The notes under the pieces: generated by a model
The model's input: the letters and a program-made list of their open reading frames with translations, nothing else
Databases searched by the model: none
What the model was told of the DNA's origin: nothing
NCBI GenBank assembly: GCA_948474755.1
Contig: CAOLHI010003110.1
Span: 1-64,000, forward strand
Length of the DNA stretch: 64,000 nucleotides
Direction of reading: 5' to 3'
Source of the DNA: Ctenosaura bakeri
Lineage: Eukaryota > Chordata > Lepidosauria > Squamata > Iguanidae
Position numbers and translations under genes: made by a program
Shown here: positions 10,330 through 21,300 of the stretch, in pieces
How positions within the stretch are numbered: position 1 is the stretch's first letter
Layout: every line of letters begins with the position of its first letter

Positions 10330-11164
10330 TAGCTGTTGACATTACATCCAATTAAAATTAGCAAAATTAGCAAAATGTCCAACTCTATCAAATTTGGTTA
10401 CCCAAGTTTGTAAAAAAAGAAAAGAAAAAGAAAAGCAGGTTGTGTTGAAAGCTTGGAAAAGATGGAGTTTTTAAAAAAAGTATGTTATGTTATGTTAAAG
10501 TTTCAAGAGCTGAAAAAATACTTACCATTTTTAATACAGGCTTTGAAAACAAACACTGAACTTTCATTTTTTGGAGGGATTTTTAAAAAATGTCTGAATG
10601 CTACAAGCTGCTCATGTGACACAAAACACACTCTCCTCCTGTCTGCTTTGTTGTTGCCTCAGAAACAACAGCAAAGCATGAGACAGCATCATGAGTCAGG
10701 GCATTATGAGCCAAACCCTGAACCATGTGATATTCCACTTCTGCCCTCAAGTGGGACCACACCCCGTAACTATAACAAAAACTTTAAAAGTTACAGTTAT
10801 GCCACAAGAGGAGTGAAAGACTTCCTTGTTCAGTTGCAGCTGTGATTTAACTTACTTATGCCCTAGTTATGGGGAGAATCACTAATTACACATAACTACT
10901 CATCTGAAATGAGTTACTTGTAGCTTGTTCCATTAAAGCTCTAGGTGAGATCCAGAGAGAGGGTTCACATGTTCCTAAATAGCACTTGATGTAAAAACAC
11001 AGAAATTGCTTCACTAACTCAGTCTTTGATAAATCAATCATTGGTCCATTTTCAATGCTGCCCCACAGGATTCTTACGAACAGAGGATGCCATGCTTAGA
11101 ACATGTTCCTGATCATTTGCTAATCTAATGCCATCTCTTCTGAACACAGTAAATTTCAGAGATC
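10330..11164. other. Non-coding, no recognised gene
   Basis: A 130-codon frame at 10453-10845 plus shows low-complexity lysine-, leucine- and glutamine-rich stretches but no domain I recognise. I take it as a chance frame. Confidence 0.5.
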
Positions 11165-11166
11165 TA

Positions 11167-12004
11167 CCATATTTACCGGCGCATAAGATACATTTTTTCC
11201 TCCCCAAAATAGCCCTTAAAAATGGGGAGAAATCTTATCGCCGGGTGCTCACTGGAAGCCCTCCTTTCACCACCCCCACCTGCTGAGGCTAAATGCATAT
11301 GGAAGGGAGGAGGTGAAAGGACAACTTTCATGAGGCTCCACCGCGTTGGCTTTACCCCGGACCCTCTCCTGCCTTTTCCAAGCATAAATAAAATGCCTTT
11401 AAAAAGCAGGAAAGGGTCTTGGGAAGGCCGGGGCTGGCACTGGCTCCACCCTCTGGACTCTTTCCTGTCTTTTCTAGCCATTTTCTTTAAGATTGGAAAA
11501 GGCAGGAAAGGGTCTTGGAGAGCCCAGTGCTCGCACCACCCCCCAGAGCCTTTCAAGCCTTTTCTAGGCATAAAAAAATGCCTAGAAAAAACAGAGACGG
11601 ATCTGGGGAAGCCCCATGCTGGCGCTGTCTCTGCCCCTAGAGCCTTTCCTATTTTTTCTAGGCATTTTCTTTATGCTTAGAAAAGGCAGAAAAAGGTTTG
11701 GGGAAGCCCCGTGCTGGCACTGGCTCCATCCCTGGAGCCTCTCCTGTCTTTTCTAGGCATTTTTCTTATGCCTAGGAAAGGCAGGGGAGGGGCTGGGGGT
11801 AAAAGGAGCACTGCCTCAATGCTTCTCTCAACATCACCCCTCTTCTCTATCCATTTTGCCTCGATGGAGAAAACTCCCACCAAGGTGAAATGGAAGGGAA
11901 TGAAAAGCCTCGCTGCCATAGTTAAAAAGTTTGTCCCCAAAAATAATCACTAAAACTGGGTTGCGTCTTATACTCCGGTCTGTCTTATACGCTGGCAAAT
12001 ACAC
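11167..12004. mobile_element. 838-bp TA-flanked element carrying a 95-bp hairpin tandem array
   Basis: The termini (CCATATTTACCGGCGCATAA left; TCTTATACGCTGGCAAATAC right) match those of the 106-bp element at 566-671. It is flanked by TA at 11165-11166 and 12005-12006. Between the ends lie about 4.6 tandem units (11365-11800) and unique GC-richer shoulders. Reading frames of 132 and 152 codons on opposite strands across the array are by-products of the repeat. No transposase. Confidence 0.8.
11365..11800. repeat. Tandem array, about 4.6 units of 90-96 bp, each with a hairpin
   Basis: Units begin at 11365, 11461, 11551, 11645 and 11740 (the last partial). Each has the order CTTTTCTAGGCAT, a short loop, an inverted ATGCCTAGAAAAGGCAG, then a G-rich arm (GGGTCTTGGGGAAGCCC) and CTGGCACTGGCTCCA ending in GGAGCC. 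The paired arms let each unit form its own stem-loop. Confidence 0.85.
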
Positions 12005-12220
12005 TATTTTTTTCCCCTTGCATTCATCTAGGTCCTTTTTAAATGCTACTATCCTTCTAGAAAAGGTGGAGAAAATGTAGATCCCCTTAACACCATTCTT
12101 ACACTCTGCAGGGGAGCTCACTCACTTTTTTAAAAAAATTCTCAGAATATATCCTGTGTACTCAGGAGAGGTATTGGGACAACAGCACCATGGTTTTTTT
12201 GGCTGGGTTGTTTTAACTGG

Positions 12221-13145
12221 TGTTACCCTGAAAATCTGGGGGTCCCAGAGGGACACCTCGATATGCTCCTAGTGATGGGGAAAGTAAGCTCAATGGAGCA
12301 CAAGCAATAGCAATGCAAGAGGCAGGGTAACCTAGTGAGATCTTTTACCCAATTATTACAGGATCAGGCCCAGTCAGAAATCACACAAAAAGGTCCAATG
12401 AATGACTTTATTAAACAGTAGTAGCACTCATCAACGCAAACACTCACACACACACATCCAAGGGCTAAAGAGAAATAAAAAGTTCAAATAAGATAGAGGA
12501 ATGGTTGAAGGATTCATAGTTTGGGTGATACTGCACCTTTTCCTGAAGTCCTTGGTCTGGAAAGCAGCAAAAGAAAAGGAACTCAGTGAAGAGACGCTGA
12601 GGGGATCATGCAGCTGTCGGGAGGAGGGAGCGGTCAGTTGGTATGACTGGGAGGTATCCAAAGAACTAGTCAAAAACAGGGACTATTTGTAGGAAAAATT
12701 TACCTTGAGAGCAAATCCTTTCCCGGGGAGAACAAAGGGGAAAGCAATGGAAAACTTCACACTGGCACCTTCTTTGATATTGGAAGATAACAAGGTGTTA
12801 CCCAAATATCAGGATCTTCCGCCGCTTTGGGTTGCAGTGTGAGCTTATGTAGATGGAGCTTGCCTGATAAGAGTTTATTGCTTCCAGTGCCCAACTCTGT
12901 GGGAAAAACTCTTAATCCCTCCAAGCTGGCTCCTTAAAGGCTGAGGACCTTTTGTCCACTGTGGGTTGGCACAGCTTGAGTTCTCCTGTGGCTACGTGAC
13001 TGGAGAGTTTACTGGCCTGAGCTGGTTCTTTCAATTGTACAACCATTGTTGCCTATGTGCCCATCCAGGTGACCTCTCTGGTGAGTTAGATTAATTTTAT
13101 ATCAAAGGTGTAGACCCCAGGACAGGGTTTACCAAAGGGGCAACA
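12221..13145 (-). mobile_element. Solo LTR, 925 bp, with 4-bp TSD
   Basis: The segment runs from TGTTACCCTGAAA to AAAGGGGCAACA and is flanked by CTGG on both sides (12217-12220 and 13146-13149). TG...CA ends and a short duplication are the hallmark of retroviral or LTR-retrotransposon integration. A minus-strand AATAAA (complement TTTATT at 12407-12412) suggests it is oriented minus. No internal gag or pol sequence adjoins it, so it is a solo LTR left by recombination. Whether it is an endogenous retrovirus or a Gypsy element is not decided. Confidence 0.75.
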
Positions 13146-13544
13146 CTGGGGGTTTCAAAACCAGCAGTGATTTCTGGTCAGTGGCAGTTGATGGCTCGAT
13201 TGTCCACTCTGATCCACTACTCCACTGACATATGCAGTTTATTCCAAACTTTTAAAAAGCCATCCATGGTTCTTTAAAGTTCAAAATGGATTCATCACTC
13301 TACTGACATCTGAGCTACCAGCCACCACTACTATCAATTCATCTCCTGATTTGGAAGAAGGGCTCTCTTGAGCCTAAAACAGTGAGGATTACACAGCCAA
13401 ATTGTCCCTAAACTGGGAGCTAGAGGGTGCAGGAGAGATTTTCAATTTGAAAATGTTTTACAATTAAGAAATTTGTGGTGGAGGCGTACGAATGAGGTCT
13501 GGTGAGGAACCTGTATAGCTCGCGGATGATGGGCAGTTGCCCCA
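13146..13544. other. Non-coding, no recognised feature
   Basis: No gene or clear repeat was recognised between the solo LTR and the SINE tail. Confidence 0.45.
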
Positions 13545-13625
13545 GAATAACCCTTGAGAGGTTTGCCTTAGAGTCGCCATGAGTCAGAAACAACTTGAAG
13601 GAATACAGCAATACCAACGACAACT
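13545..13625 (+). mobile_element. Sauria-type SINE 3' tail (BovB-like end)
   Basis: AGAGTCGCCATGAGTCAGAA followed by CAACTTGAAGG and an AAC-rich end is the BovB-derived tail shared by Sauria SINEs. The tRNA-like head is absent or beyond recognition. Confidence 0.7.
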
Positions 13626-14079
13626 CTTTTAATGATTTGGAAGCTGCTTCTTTTTCACTTCCTGTTTTGTAAAAAAAAAAAGGCCTCTCTTGGGCCTAAT
13701 GCAGCTGAGGGGCCAAAAAAATATCAAAAATGCCCCCATACCTCTTAGAGAACATTGGGAAACAATTGGAGGGATTCTTTTCAAAATTAAATTTAGATCT
13801 CCACAGGCCCCTTGGAGTGGCCTTAAGCCACATTTTGGGGCCCTTGGTCCAAAGAAATAGTTCAGATGAGTGAGAAGAAGCACTAGCATCATCTGCTACC
13901 TGTTCACTCAATTGCTTTGTCTTTTTCTTTCATGCTTGCTTGGCAACAGTAGGAATTGAACCCTAGATGCCAAGGGAGAATAAATAGAGTGATGAGGAGA
14001 GACGCCAGAATCCTATTGGTGTCTTATCCATGAATATGTTCACCTATGGTAGCCATTGTTGTCCAGTGTGGAATGACGG
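13626..14079. other. Non-coding, no recognised gene
   Basis: Frames of 71-87 codons on the minus strand have no recognisable motif. Confidence 0.45.
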
Positions 14080-14081
14080 TA

Positions 14082-14397
14082 CAGTGACCCCTCTTACTTT
14101 TGCAGGGGTTAGAGGCACAAGACCCAAAGTAGAAAAAAATCAAATCAAAATAAAATAAAAATCATGAACACTATTTTTCTTGCCCGAGACTCCCTTCTCT
14201 AGGAATCTCTAGGCGCAAATGGACCATAGAATTGCACTGGAAGACCTAGGGGTTCCTAGAGAGAATATATTTTTTCCATGGCAAGGGCAGATAAGGTAAG
14301 AATTTTTTTTACTGTCTAAATAAAATAAATAAATAAAAATAACCTGCAAATAATAAAATCCACAAGTGCAGAACCTGTGAGCATGGGCAGCCAACTG
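14082..14397. mobile_element. pogo/Tigger-like non-autonomous element, copy 2
   Basis: It starts CAGTGACCCCTCTTACTTTT and ends GGGCAGCCAACTG. TA flanks at 14080-14081 and 14398-14399 support a Tc1/mariner-type insertion. It is homologous to 9932-10329 through the central block near 14200-14265 and shorter by about 80 bp. Confidence 0.75.
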
Positions 14398-14456
14398 TAT
14401 TCACTTCAAGGTGGCAGAAGTGGAGCAGCACAGGGTGCAAACAATTCTGTATATCA

Positions 14457-15530
14457 TAAAATCATAGAATTGGAAGAGACCACGGGGCCATCGAGTCCAA
14501 CCCCCTGCCATGCAGGAACACCCATCAAAGCATTCCCATCAGATGGCCATCCAGCCTCTACTTAAAAACCTCCAAAGAAGGAGACTCTAGTGGACACACT
14601 CCAAAGCAGCATATTCCATTGCTGGACAGCTCTGACCATCAGGAAGTTCTTCCTGTGGTTCAGGTGGAATCTCCTTTCCTGCAGCTGGAATCCATTGCTC
14701 TTTGTCCTCATCTCTGGAGCAGTGGAAAACAAGCCTGCTCTCTCCTCAACATGACATCCTTTCAACTATTTAAACCTGGCTGTTGTGTCCCCTCTTAACC
14801 TTCTCTTCTGCAAACTAAACATACCCAGCTCCCTAAGCCATTCCTCATAGGGCATGGCTTCCAGACTCTTCACCATTTTAGTCGCCCTCCTCTGGACACA
14901 TTCCAGCTTGTCGATATCCTTCTTAAATTGAGGTGCCCAGAACTGGACACATTATTCCAAATGAAGGCTAACCAATGTAGAATACAGTGGTACCATTACC
15001 TCCTTTGATCTAGATACCTTACTCCTATTGATTCAACCAAGAATCACGTTGGCTTTCTTGGCTGCTGCACCACACTGCTAACTGATGTTCAGCTTGTGAT
15101 CTACCAAGACTCCTAGATCCCTTTCACAGGTACTGCTATCCAGCCTCACGTCCCCCCTCCTATATTTGTGCATTCCATTTTTTTCTGCCTACGTGTAGGA
15201 CCTTACATTTCTCTCTGTTGAAATTCATTTTGTTAGCTTTGGCCCAGCTTTCCAATCTGTCAAGGTCATTTTGAAATTTGATTCTGTCCTCGGACATATT
15301 AGCAACCCCTCCCAATTTGGTGTCATCTGCAAATTTGATCAGCATGCCCTCTACTCCTTCATCCAAGTCATTGATGAAGATGCTGAATAGCACTGGGCCC
15401 AGGACAGAACCCTGTGGCACCCCACTAGTCACTTCTCTCCAGAATGAAAAACAGCCATTGGTGAGCACCCTTTGGGTTCGGTCGGTCAACCAATTATCAA
15501 TCCATTTAACAATAGCCCTGTCCAGCCCTC
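14457..15530 (-). mobile_element. CR1 LINE, 5'-truncated, about 1.07 kb
   Basis: Minus-strand CR1 with the typical 3' end at 14457-14520 (plus-strand text ATCATAGAATTGGAAGAGAC then GAGTCCAACCCCCTGCCATG) and reverse-transcriptase coding sequence further in. It is truncated at about 15530, as most CR1 copies are. Frameshifts break the ORF between 14760 and 15160. Confidence 0.9.
15160..15489 (-). pseudogene. CR1 reverse transcriptase fragment (ORF2 remnant)
   Basis: This 109-residue open frame holds the [14 protein letters not shown] motif (residues 22-35), the INDL segment (39-42) and the FADD catalytic motif (53-56). They are followed by the typical [22 protein letters not shown] stretch (shown here in part as [13 protein letters not shown]). 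These are the polymerase motifs of CR1-clade non-LTR reverse transcriptases. The start codon is accidental: the frame is the interior of a protein usually near 900 residues. The two aspartates of the active site are kept, but the element is truncated and cannot be active. Confidence 0.9.
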
Positions 15531-15554
15531 ATTTTAGTAGCAAGTATCATATAC

Positions 15555-15775
15555 TTTCAAGAAAGCTTGTGAAATTTACCTTTTTCAGAGTACAATTTTC
15601 AGAATCCCCAGGCAGCATGGCCATGTAATCATATATCCTTAGAGCAAAGCTGAGAAAAGTTACTTTTTCTTTTTTTTTACTACAACTTCCAGAATCCCAG
15701 CAGCATGGCCAGAGACCACATTGTTTGAGGATTGGGGGTTTGTAGCCCACAGTTCTTTCCCTGCTTCTGACTTAT
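15555..15775. repeat. Decayed palindromic DNA element
   Basis: Inverted arms such as TTTCAGAGTACAATTTTCAG and CTACAACTTCCAGAATCCCA, with repeated CAGCATGGCCA words, resemble the miniature elements with CTACAACTCCCAGAATCCC arms common in lizard DNA. Ends and TSD are not resolved. Confidence 0.45.
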
Positions 15776-17279
15776 AGCAATAGTTGCTAATTACCCAGTT
15801 GTCCATTGCCCAGAGGGATCCACTTTGGTTTTTACAATCTCTCCCTCAACAGCTGCTAGTTGGGAGGGAGCTATTCCAGTACTGAACCCTATCCTAAAAG
15901 TAGCAGTTCTACAAAGACTGGGCACACTGAACATGCAGTGTTGGCTGACTGAGGGAATGGATGAAAAAGCATGAGCAATAGAAATGGAAGAGTGTATCCT
16001 CAAAGAGATCATGACTGGCAGACTGACATCCAGAATGGGAGCACTCTGCACAGTCACATTTTTTGCTACTATTTGTCAATAGAATTTAGAAGCTAGTTTC
16101 AAGCCCTGTTCACTCGTGACTCAACTTGCTTTCTTTAATATATGGGTTGGCCCTTTACTGTTGCTTTTCTCACATGGAAAACAATGCCCCTGAAGAGGAA
16201 AAGTTCCTGTTTGTATGGCAGCTCTGGACATGAATGAGAACTCTGGAAAATCAGGGATCACAATTGCCTTCATGGACTTGATAGGAACAGAGACCTCTCT
16301 TCTGGACTTGTCACTTTTCAAGTGAGGAAAATGGCCAATGGGGGCAGAAATAGGTGCTCCCTTGCTCCTGTGTTGAGGAAAGTGGGTTAAGCAGGGTTTA
16401 AATTAAATGTGGAATCTGTAATGCCTATTTCCAGTTTCAAATTCTTCCTTTGTTTTCCTTTTATGTCATTTTTAATCAGACTTTAGTTCCATATTGCTTT
16501 CATGAAACATCCTCTCAACAACTCATTACGGCAGTTCCAAGGGATTTGGGAAGGAAAGTCCTGAAGAACATCCTCTTCTCTAACCTGCTATTTCCTGCCA
16601 TTTATCAAACTTCTATTTTTCAAAAACTTTGACTGTTCTTTTTGCTGGAGTGCCATATATCATGGCCCTACTGCTTTTGACCTTATTCATATAAGTACCA
16701 TATTCCCTTTTGGAACAAATGGCAAAACACTACCAAGATGAGTTCATGCACAAGGCATGAATGACAGATAAGTATGAGGTCTGCTCAGGGCTGTGGCCTT
16801 TGGGCAATTGCGTAGGTAACTTCACAATAGTGATTTGAGGGGAAACGGCATGTTCACAGCACAAGTCAGAACAAGGAAAGGCAAAGCACAGCCCCTAGAT
16901 ACCACTTATGTGGTCCCTCAGACCTCTGACCATTCCTCCAAAGCCCCCAAACCTCCTCCCATTTAATAAAAAATCAGTGCAGTTTCCAGGCAATTTTGAT
17001 TGATATTACACAGGAAAACAGAGGTTTGGGGCTTGCTGTGGGAGGGTAGCCCCCAGGGGATCCAGGAGAATTCAGCCCTGTACCCCAAGCTGTTGCCCAT
17101 CTCTCCAGTAGAAGGACTTTTTAGTGCCTCTGTTGCTCAAGACAGCAAGAGATCATAGCACTTTGGCCTTAGGAAAAATAGGTGATATAATTAAATTGTA
17201 CAAAAATGTCTATGCTATGGTGAAAATAGTTTGTTTCTCCCTCTCATAAAATTAGAAACTGGGGTCATCCAATGAAGTT
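15776..17279. other. Non-coding, no recognised gene
   Basis: No repeat or exon was recognised. Frames on both strands (for example 88 codons minus at 15791-16057) are without recognisable motifs. Confidence 0.45.
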
Positions 17280-17415
17280 GAATGGCGGGGAAATTCAGAA
17301 CAGATAGAAGGAAGTACTTTTCACAGGCTGAAAAATTACACTATTCAATTCACTGTCAAAAGATGTGGAGTTCACCTGGATGGTTTTTGAAAGGGATTAG
17401 AATAATTCTTGAAAA
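17280..17415 (+). mobile_element. LINE 3' tail remnant (CR1/L3-like)
   Basis: AGATAGAAGGAAGTACTTTT followed by CACAGGCTGAAAAATTACAC and AAAGATGTGGAGTTCACCTG matches the layout near the end of CR1/L3-type LINEs in sense orientation. It abuts a CR1 in the opposite orientation. Confidence 0.55.
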
Positions 17416-17424
17416 GAATAATGG

Positions 17425-18025
17425 AATCATAGTCATAGAGTTGGAAGAAACCACAGGGGCCATCTAGTCCAACCTCCTGCCATGCAGAAACACACATCAG
17501 AGCACTCCCAACAGATGGCCATCCAGCCTCTACTTAAAAAACTCCAAAGAAGGAGACTCCACCACACACCAAGGCAGCATATTCCACTGCTGAATAGATC
17601 TGACCATCAGGAAGTTCTTTCCGAGGTTTAGGTGGAATCTCTCTTCCTATAGTTTGAATCTATTGCTCCTTGTCCTAGTGTCTAGAACAGCAGAAAACAA
17701 GCCTGCTCCCTCTTTGACATGACATCCCTTAAAATATTTAAACATGGCCATTGTGTCCCCTCTTAACTTCTGCAGACTAAACATACCCAGTTCCCTAAGC
17801 CGCTGCTCATAGGGCATTTTGGTCGCCCTCATCTGGACATGTTCCAGCTTGTCAATATCCTTCTTGAATTGAGGTGCCCAGAACTGGACACAGTATTCTA
17901 GATGAGGTGTAACCAAAGCAGAATAAAGTGATTCTATTACCTCCCTTGATCTAGACACCATACTCCTATTGATGCAACCAAGAATTGCATTGGCTTTCTT
18001 AGCTTCCGCATAACACTGCTGACAT
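17425..18025 (-). mobile_element. CR1 LINE, 5'-truncated, about 0.6 kb
   Basis: Same family as 14457-15530 and collinear with it from the 3' end (ATAGAGTTGGAAGAAACCAC) through CTACTTAAAAAACTCCAAAG to the truncation near 18025. A minus-strand frame (17647-18039) covers the C-terminal part of ORF2. Confidence 0.9.
17647..18025 (-). pseudogene. CR1 ORF2 C-terminal fragment
   Basis: Residues such as [51 protein letters not shown] and [19 protein letters not shown] form the C-terminal region of CR1 ORF2, downstream of the polymerase. The frame is open for about 120 codons, so this copy is relatively young, but the catalytic part is missing. Confidence 0.88.
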
Positions 18026-18984
18026 GATAAAGTGATCAATAATCATGATAGGCACATACTGATGGTCCTCAGTGACAGTTGCTGGGGTACACAAAAAGGA
18101 GAATGTTGCTCGGGAGGCCTTGATCCTCTGGGGACCAGACCATGAAGAAAAAAAACTATCTCCAACATGTAAAACAAACATTTTTATGTTTGCTTCACTG
18201 AAGACGCATACAGGTATGAAATGTAATTGGACTTATTTGACAAGCCTGGAAAAGCATTCCAGGAGCTAGTGCATATCACACTAACTTCTGTCATTTTGTA
18301 GACTCAGTGGAAAATCCAGTACCACTATCCAATGAACACACACAGACCAATGATTGGAGCAAAACAGGCCACAACTTAATGCTTACAGCTTTAAATTGGC
18401 TTAGCCCACTACATGGGTCTGGATCCAAGCACTGGATGGCCCACCTGTTGGCTGATGAACCACCTGCTTGCCAGTACCCAAGTATGATGACAGATATGAG
18501 ATTCTACATGGGCAGATGCCACTGCATGGTTCCCCAAAACCTAAGAGTGGGGGAAGTTTGGACTCCCCCAAAACTGGATGTAACCTTTGTTGCCCACACT
18601 CCCGATGTCTCTTATGGATAATATCTTAATCTTATGACTCGCCTGTAATCCCCATCTCCTTCCCCCATAGATCTGGATCCCATGCCCAAACCACTATAGA
18701 AAATTGGAGGGGGCTGTTCTGTCTTCCACCAAACTTAATGCGGCTGCACCCAACACCATGTTTCATATTGCAATTCGTACAGCCACTATCCTGGACCTAT
18801 TCTGATAGGTGCACCCTGTGTTGCCAATATAACTCATCTGTTCTAAAGGAGATGTTCTACTGATGAATCCATTTGCCTTCTTGTGATACAACAATATCTC
18901 TGATGGCCTTTGTAAATTTACACCATCCAATGTCCACTTTCTTAGGCTATTCTGTTTTCCTTCCAGCGGCACTGCTGCAATATG
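18026..18984. other. Non-coding, no recognised gene
   Basis: A 104-codon plus frame at 18307-18621 is not similar to anything I recognise. The words CACTGAAGACGCATACAGGT near 18198 resemble the ends of some Penelope-like or terminal-repeat elements, but there is not enough to call one. Confidence 0.4.
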
Positions 18985-19105
18985 TCACAGAATTATAAAA
19001 TCTTGGAGCTGGAAGGGACTGTGAGGTTCACCTAGTCTAACCTTCTGCCATGTAGAAACATGCAATTACAATACTCATGTCCAACCACACAATGTTTGTA
19101 TCAAA
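18985..19105 (-). mobile_element. CR1 3' tail fragment
   Basis: CACAGAATTATAAAATCTTG then GAGCTGGAAGGGACTGTGAG and TAGTCTAACCTTCTGCCATG is a diverged copy of the CR1 3' end. Confidence 0.75.
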
Positions 19106-19619
19106 GCAATATACCCGCAATTCAGGTAAATCCTGCTTAGCCTTCTTGAGCAGCCTCAGTCTCTGGTGGCCAACCCTGCTGGGGGACCATCAGCAAAAGC
19201 AAGTTCCTTAGCATCCCTCTCTTGCCCAGTCGAGTAATCTGGACATGGTCCTCATCCATTGCTGGATTTGTATTCGCTATCCCAGTAGACAATGCTACTG
19301 TTTCAAATCCACACTACCTTGTATTGCGTTCCTCAAACAAACAAACAAACAAACAGCAGATTATCAGATAGGAAATGTCCAATGTCAAATGAGTATAAGT
19401 CTTTAAAACCATGGAGTTCCACCTCCCTTTAATGTCACTGTCCAGTTTCATCAGAGGACCAGTGGAGAAGCAGTGGATGGCAGCAGCAGTAGAAGTAGTG
19501 GCAGAGGTGGTGACAGTGAAGGACCAGGCAGTTATGCAGCAGTCAAAGGATTTAGCAGTCACAAAAGTGGCAGCAAGGAGTGGCACGGGACAAAGGTCCA
19601 AAGTAAAGGCTCCTGCTTT
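19106..19619. other. Non-coding with (CAAA)n tract
   Basis: A CAAA tetranucleotide run lies at about 19334-19354. No gene is recognised. The frames at 19411-19778 are valine- and serine-rich through GCAGTRG-like repetitive text and are probably not coding. Confidence 0.45.
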
Positions 19620-19890
19620 GCCACAGCAGTCCTTGTAAGCACTTATAGTGCTAAGAACAGTCCTTTTAAGGACTTAACCATCAGCACTACAGCCCTTATA
19701 AAGGCTGGAATGGGTACTTTAGCCCAGGTGAGGACTTTGGTTCTGGGAATCTGCACCATTCTTTGCAAGCACTCATAACAATAGCACAGCCCTCATGAGG
19801 GCATATCCTCTGGGAATTGCAATGAGGTTTAGAGTAGCAGACCCCTTGTAAGGATTTTGTCACTGGGAACTGCTACACCCCTTCTAAGGA
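19620..19890. repeat. Degenerate array of short CCTTNTAAGG palindromes
   Basis: Short palindromic cores occur near 19630, 19661, 19693, 19760, 19789, 19842 and 19879 (for example TCCTTTTAAGGA, CCCTCATGAGGG, CCCCTTGTAAGGA), with AGCAGTxxxx or CTGGGAATTGC spacers between. The spacing is about 30-50 bp and irregular, so it is an old or diverged tandem repeat. Confidence 0.6.
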
Positions 19891-21184
19891 CTTTTTTTTT
19901 TCCTTTTCTCCTTTTGCTTTTTGAAGCATGTGAAGAGCTTGGGAGTGAAATTGCTGTGTTTTGCAGCAGTTTTGAGTGAGGAAAGCAATGATTGAAAAAT
20001 AACCCTAAAAAAATTAAACTTGAAGGCTCAGAGAGTTGGGGGTGCTTCAGTGGTAATTCAAGAGCTGCATTTTGGTATCATTAAATCACCTATTATTTAT
20101 TGTCTGAAGCTGAATTCCAACAATTCCTCTTGTGAAGTCTTTCTTTTCATAAGCATAATTATGCCTGTGATGGTGAGGGAAGCAATTTCTTCTCCTCCTA
20201 CAGGTGTACAATGGTATATGCAAACTCCCAGGTATGGCTGTGTCCCCTTTGGCTTCACCTCAGAGCAGTCTGGCTGTCCTGTTCCATCTGAGGAGGAGGA
20301 GAGGCAGCTGTCTCCCCTGAAAAAAGGGCAGAAGCTGCTTCTTCAGTCCTGAGTGCAAAAGGGCTGCCAGACAGCTCCCAGTTGGGCCCCCATGACCACT
20401 AAGTGTCTGGGGACAATGAAGATCCACCTGAGAGTCTCCAGCTGCTTTTGCATCCCTGGGTATAAATGCATTGCACAAGGAAGTACCAGATACCTCTCTC
20501 TGCAACTGCCTCAAAAGTACTTAGGCCGGTGTAACCCAGTATTATGCTGGTAAAACACTTGCAGGATTCTGCCCTACGTGTCCTGTGATGATCACTGAAA
20601 TTTACCAGGATTAATAAAATTTTTAAAAAGTCTGCTAACAGTGCTTCTTTCTAACCCTTGTTATGTAGGCACACTAGTAATTTATAAATACATTAGGCTA
20701 AAGAGATAACTAATAAGCAAATAAGAATTTAGGTTGTTCTCTTTCCTCATTAGGTTTCCCAGATCTCAAGGGCAGGAATCTCAGGATGAGAGCATTGCCT
20801 TAAAAATGTATTCATAGCGTGCCCATTGTACATGCTGTGCATCTGTTCCAGGAGCCCCCACATAAAACAAAAAACAGGAGTGCTGCATCCCATTGTAGTC
20901 AATGGGCACAATGTGCATGCCCCTGTGCCCATGCAGATATGCACCTATTGCATCCTTTGACTATGATGGGGGCAACATGTCATACAACCTTGCATTCATT
21001 TGTGTGGAGGTCACACCAGAAGAGAGCACGCTGCATATATATTTTTCTCAGATGGATTTTTTAAAATTTGAATGGCATACTCTATCCAGTTCTGCAGTAT
21101 TCTGCTTAATAACATGGGCTGCCCCTCGTGACATCACTTCTGTAATACTACCAGAACATCACAAATTGGTCATTCCTATGTGTC
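19891..21184. other. Non-coding, no recognised gene
   Basis: Frames up to 126 codons occur (20902-21282 plus) but without domains. Text at 20885-20960 (CCCATTGTAGTCAATGGGCA) shares words with 49640-49680, hinting at a common old repeat. Confidence 0.4.
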
Positions 21185-21300
21185 AGGTTCGGGCCCTGAA
21201 CTCTCAGGGTCTGAGATGCTTTGATGCTTTGATAGTGTATTCCTACATGGCAGGAGGGTGGACTTCTGTTCCAACTCTATGATTCTGTGATTCTATGATA
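21185..21300 (+). mobile_element. CR1 3' tail, sense orientation
   Basis: ATTCCTACATGGCAGGAGGG then TTCCAACTCTATGATTCTGT and a repeated GATTCTATGAT end is the CR1 3' terminus with its short ATTCTATG repeats. Confidence 0.85.

Noticed and set aside
11173..11680. Open frames of 132 and 152 codons on opposite strands
   Set aside because: They come from the 95-bp tandem hairpin array; the encoded text is repetitive and strand-symmetric, with no domain.
19411..19638. Valine- and serine-rich frames
   Set aside because: Overlapping frames in repetitive GCAGTRG-like text; neither has a domain.
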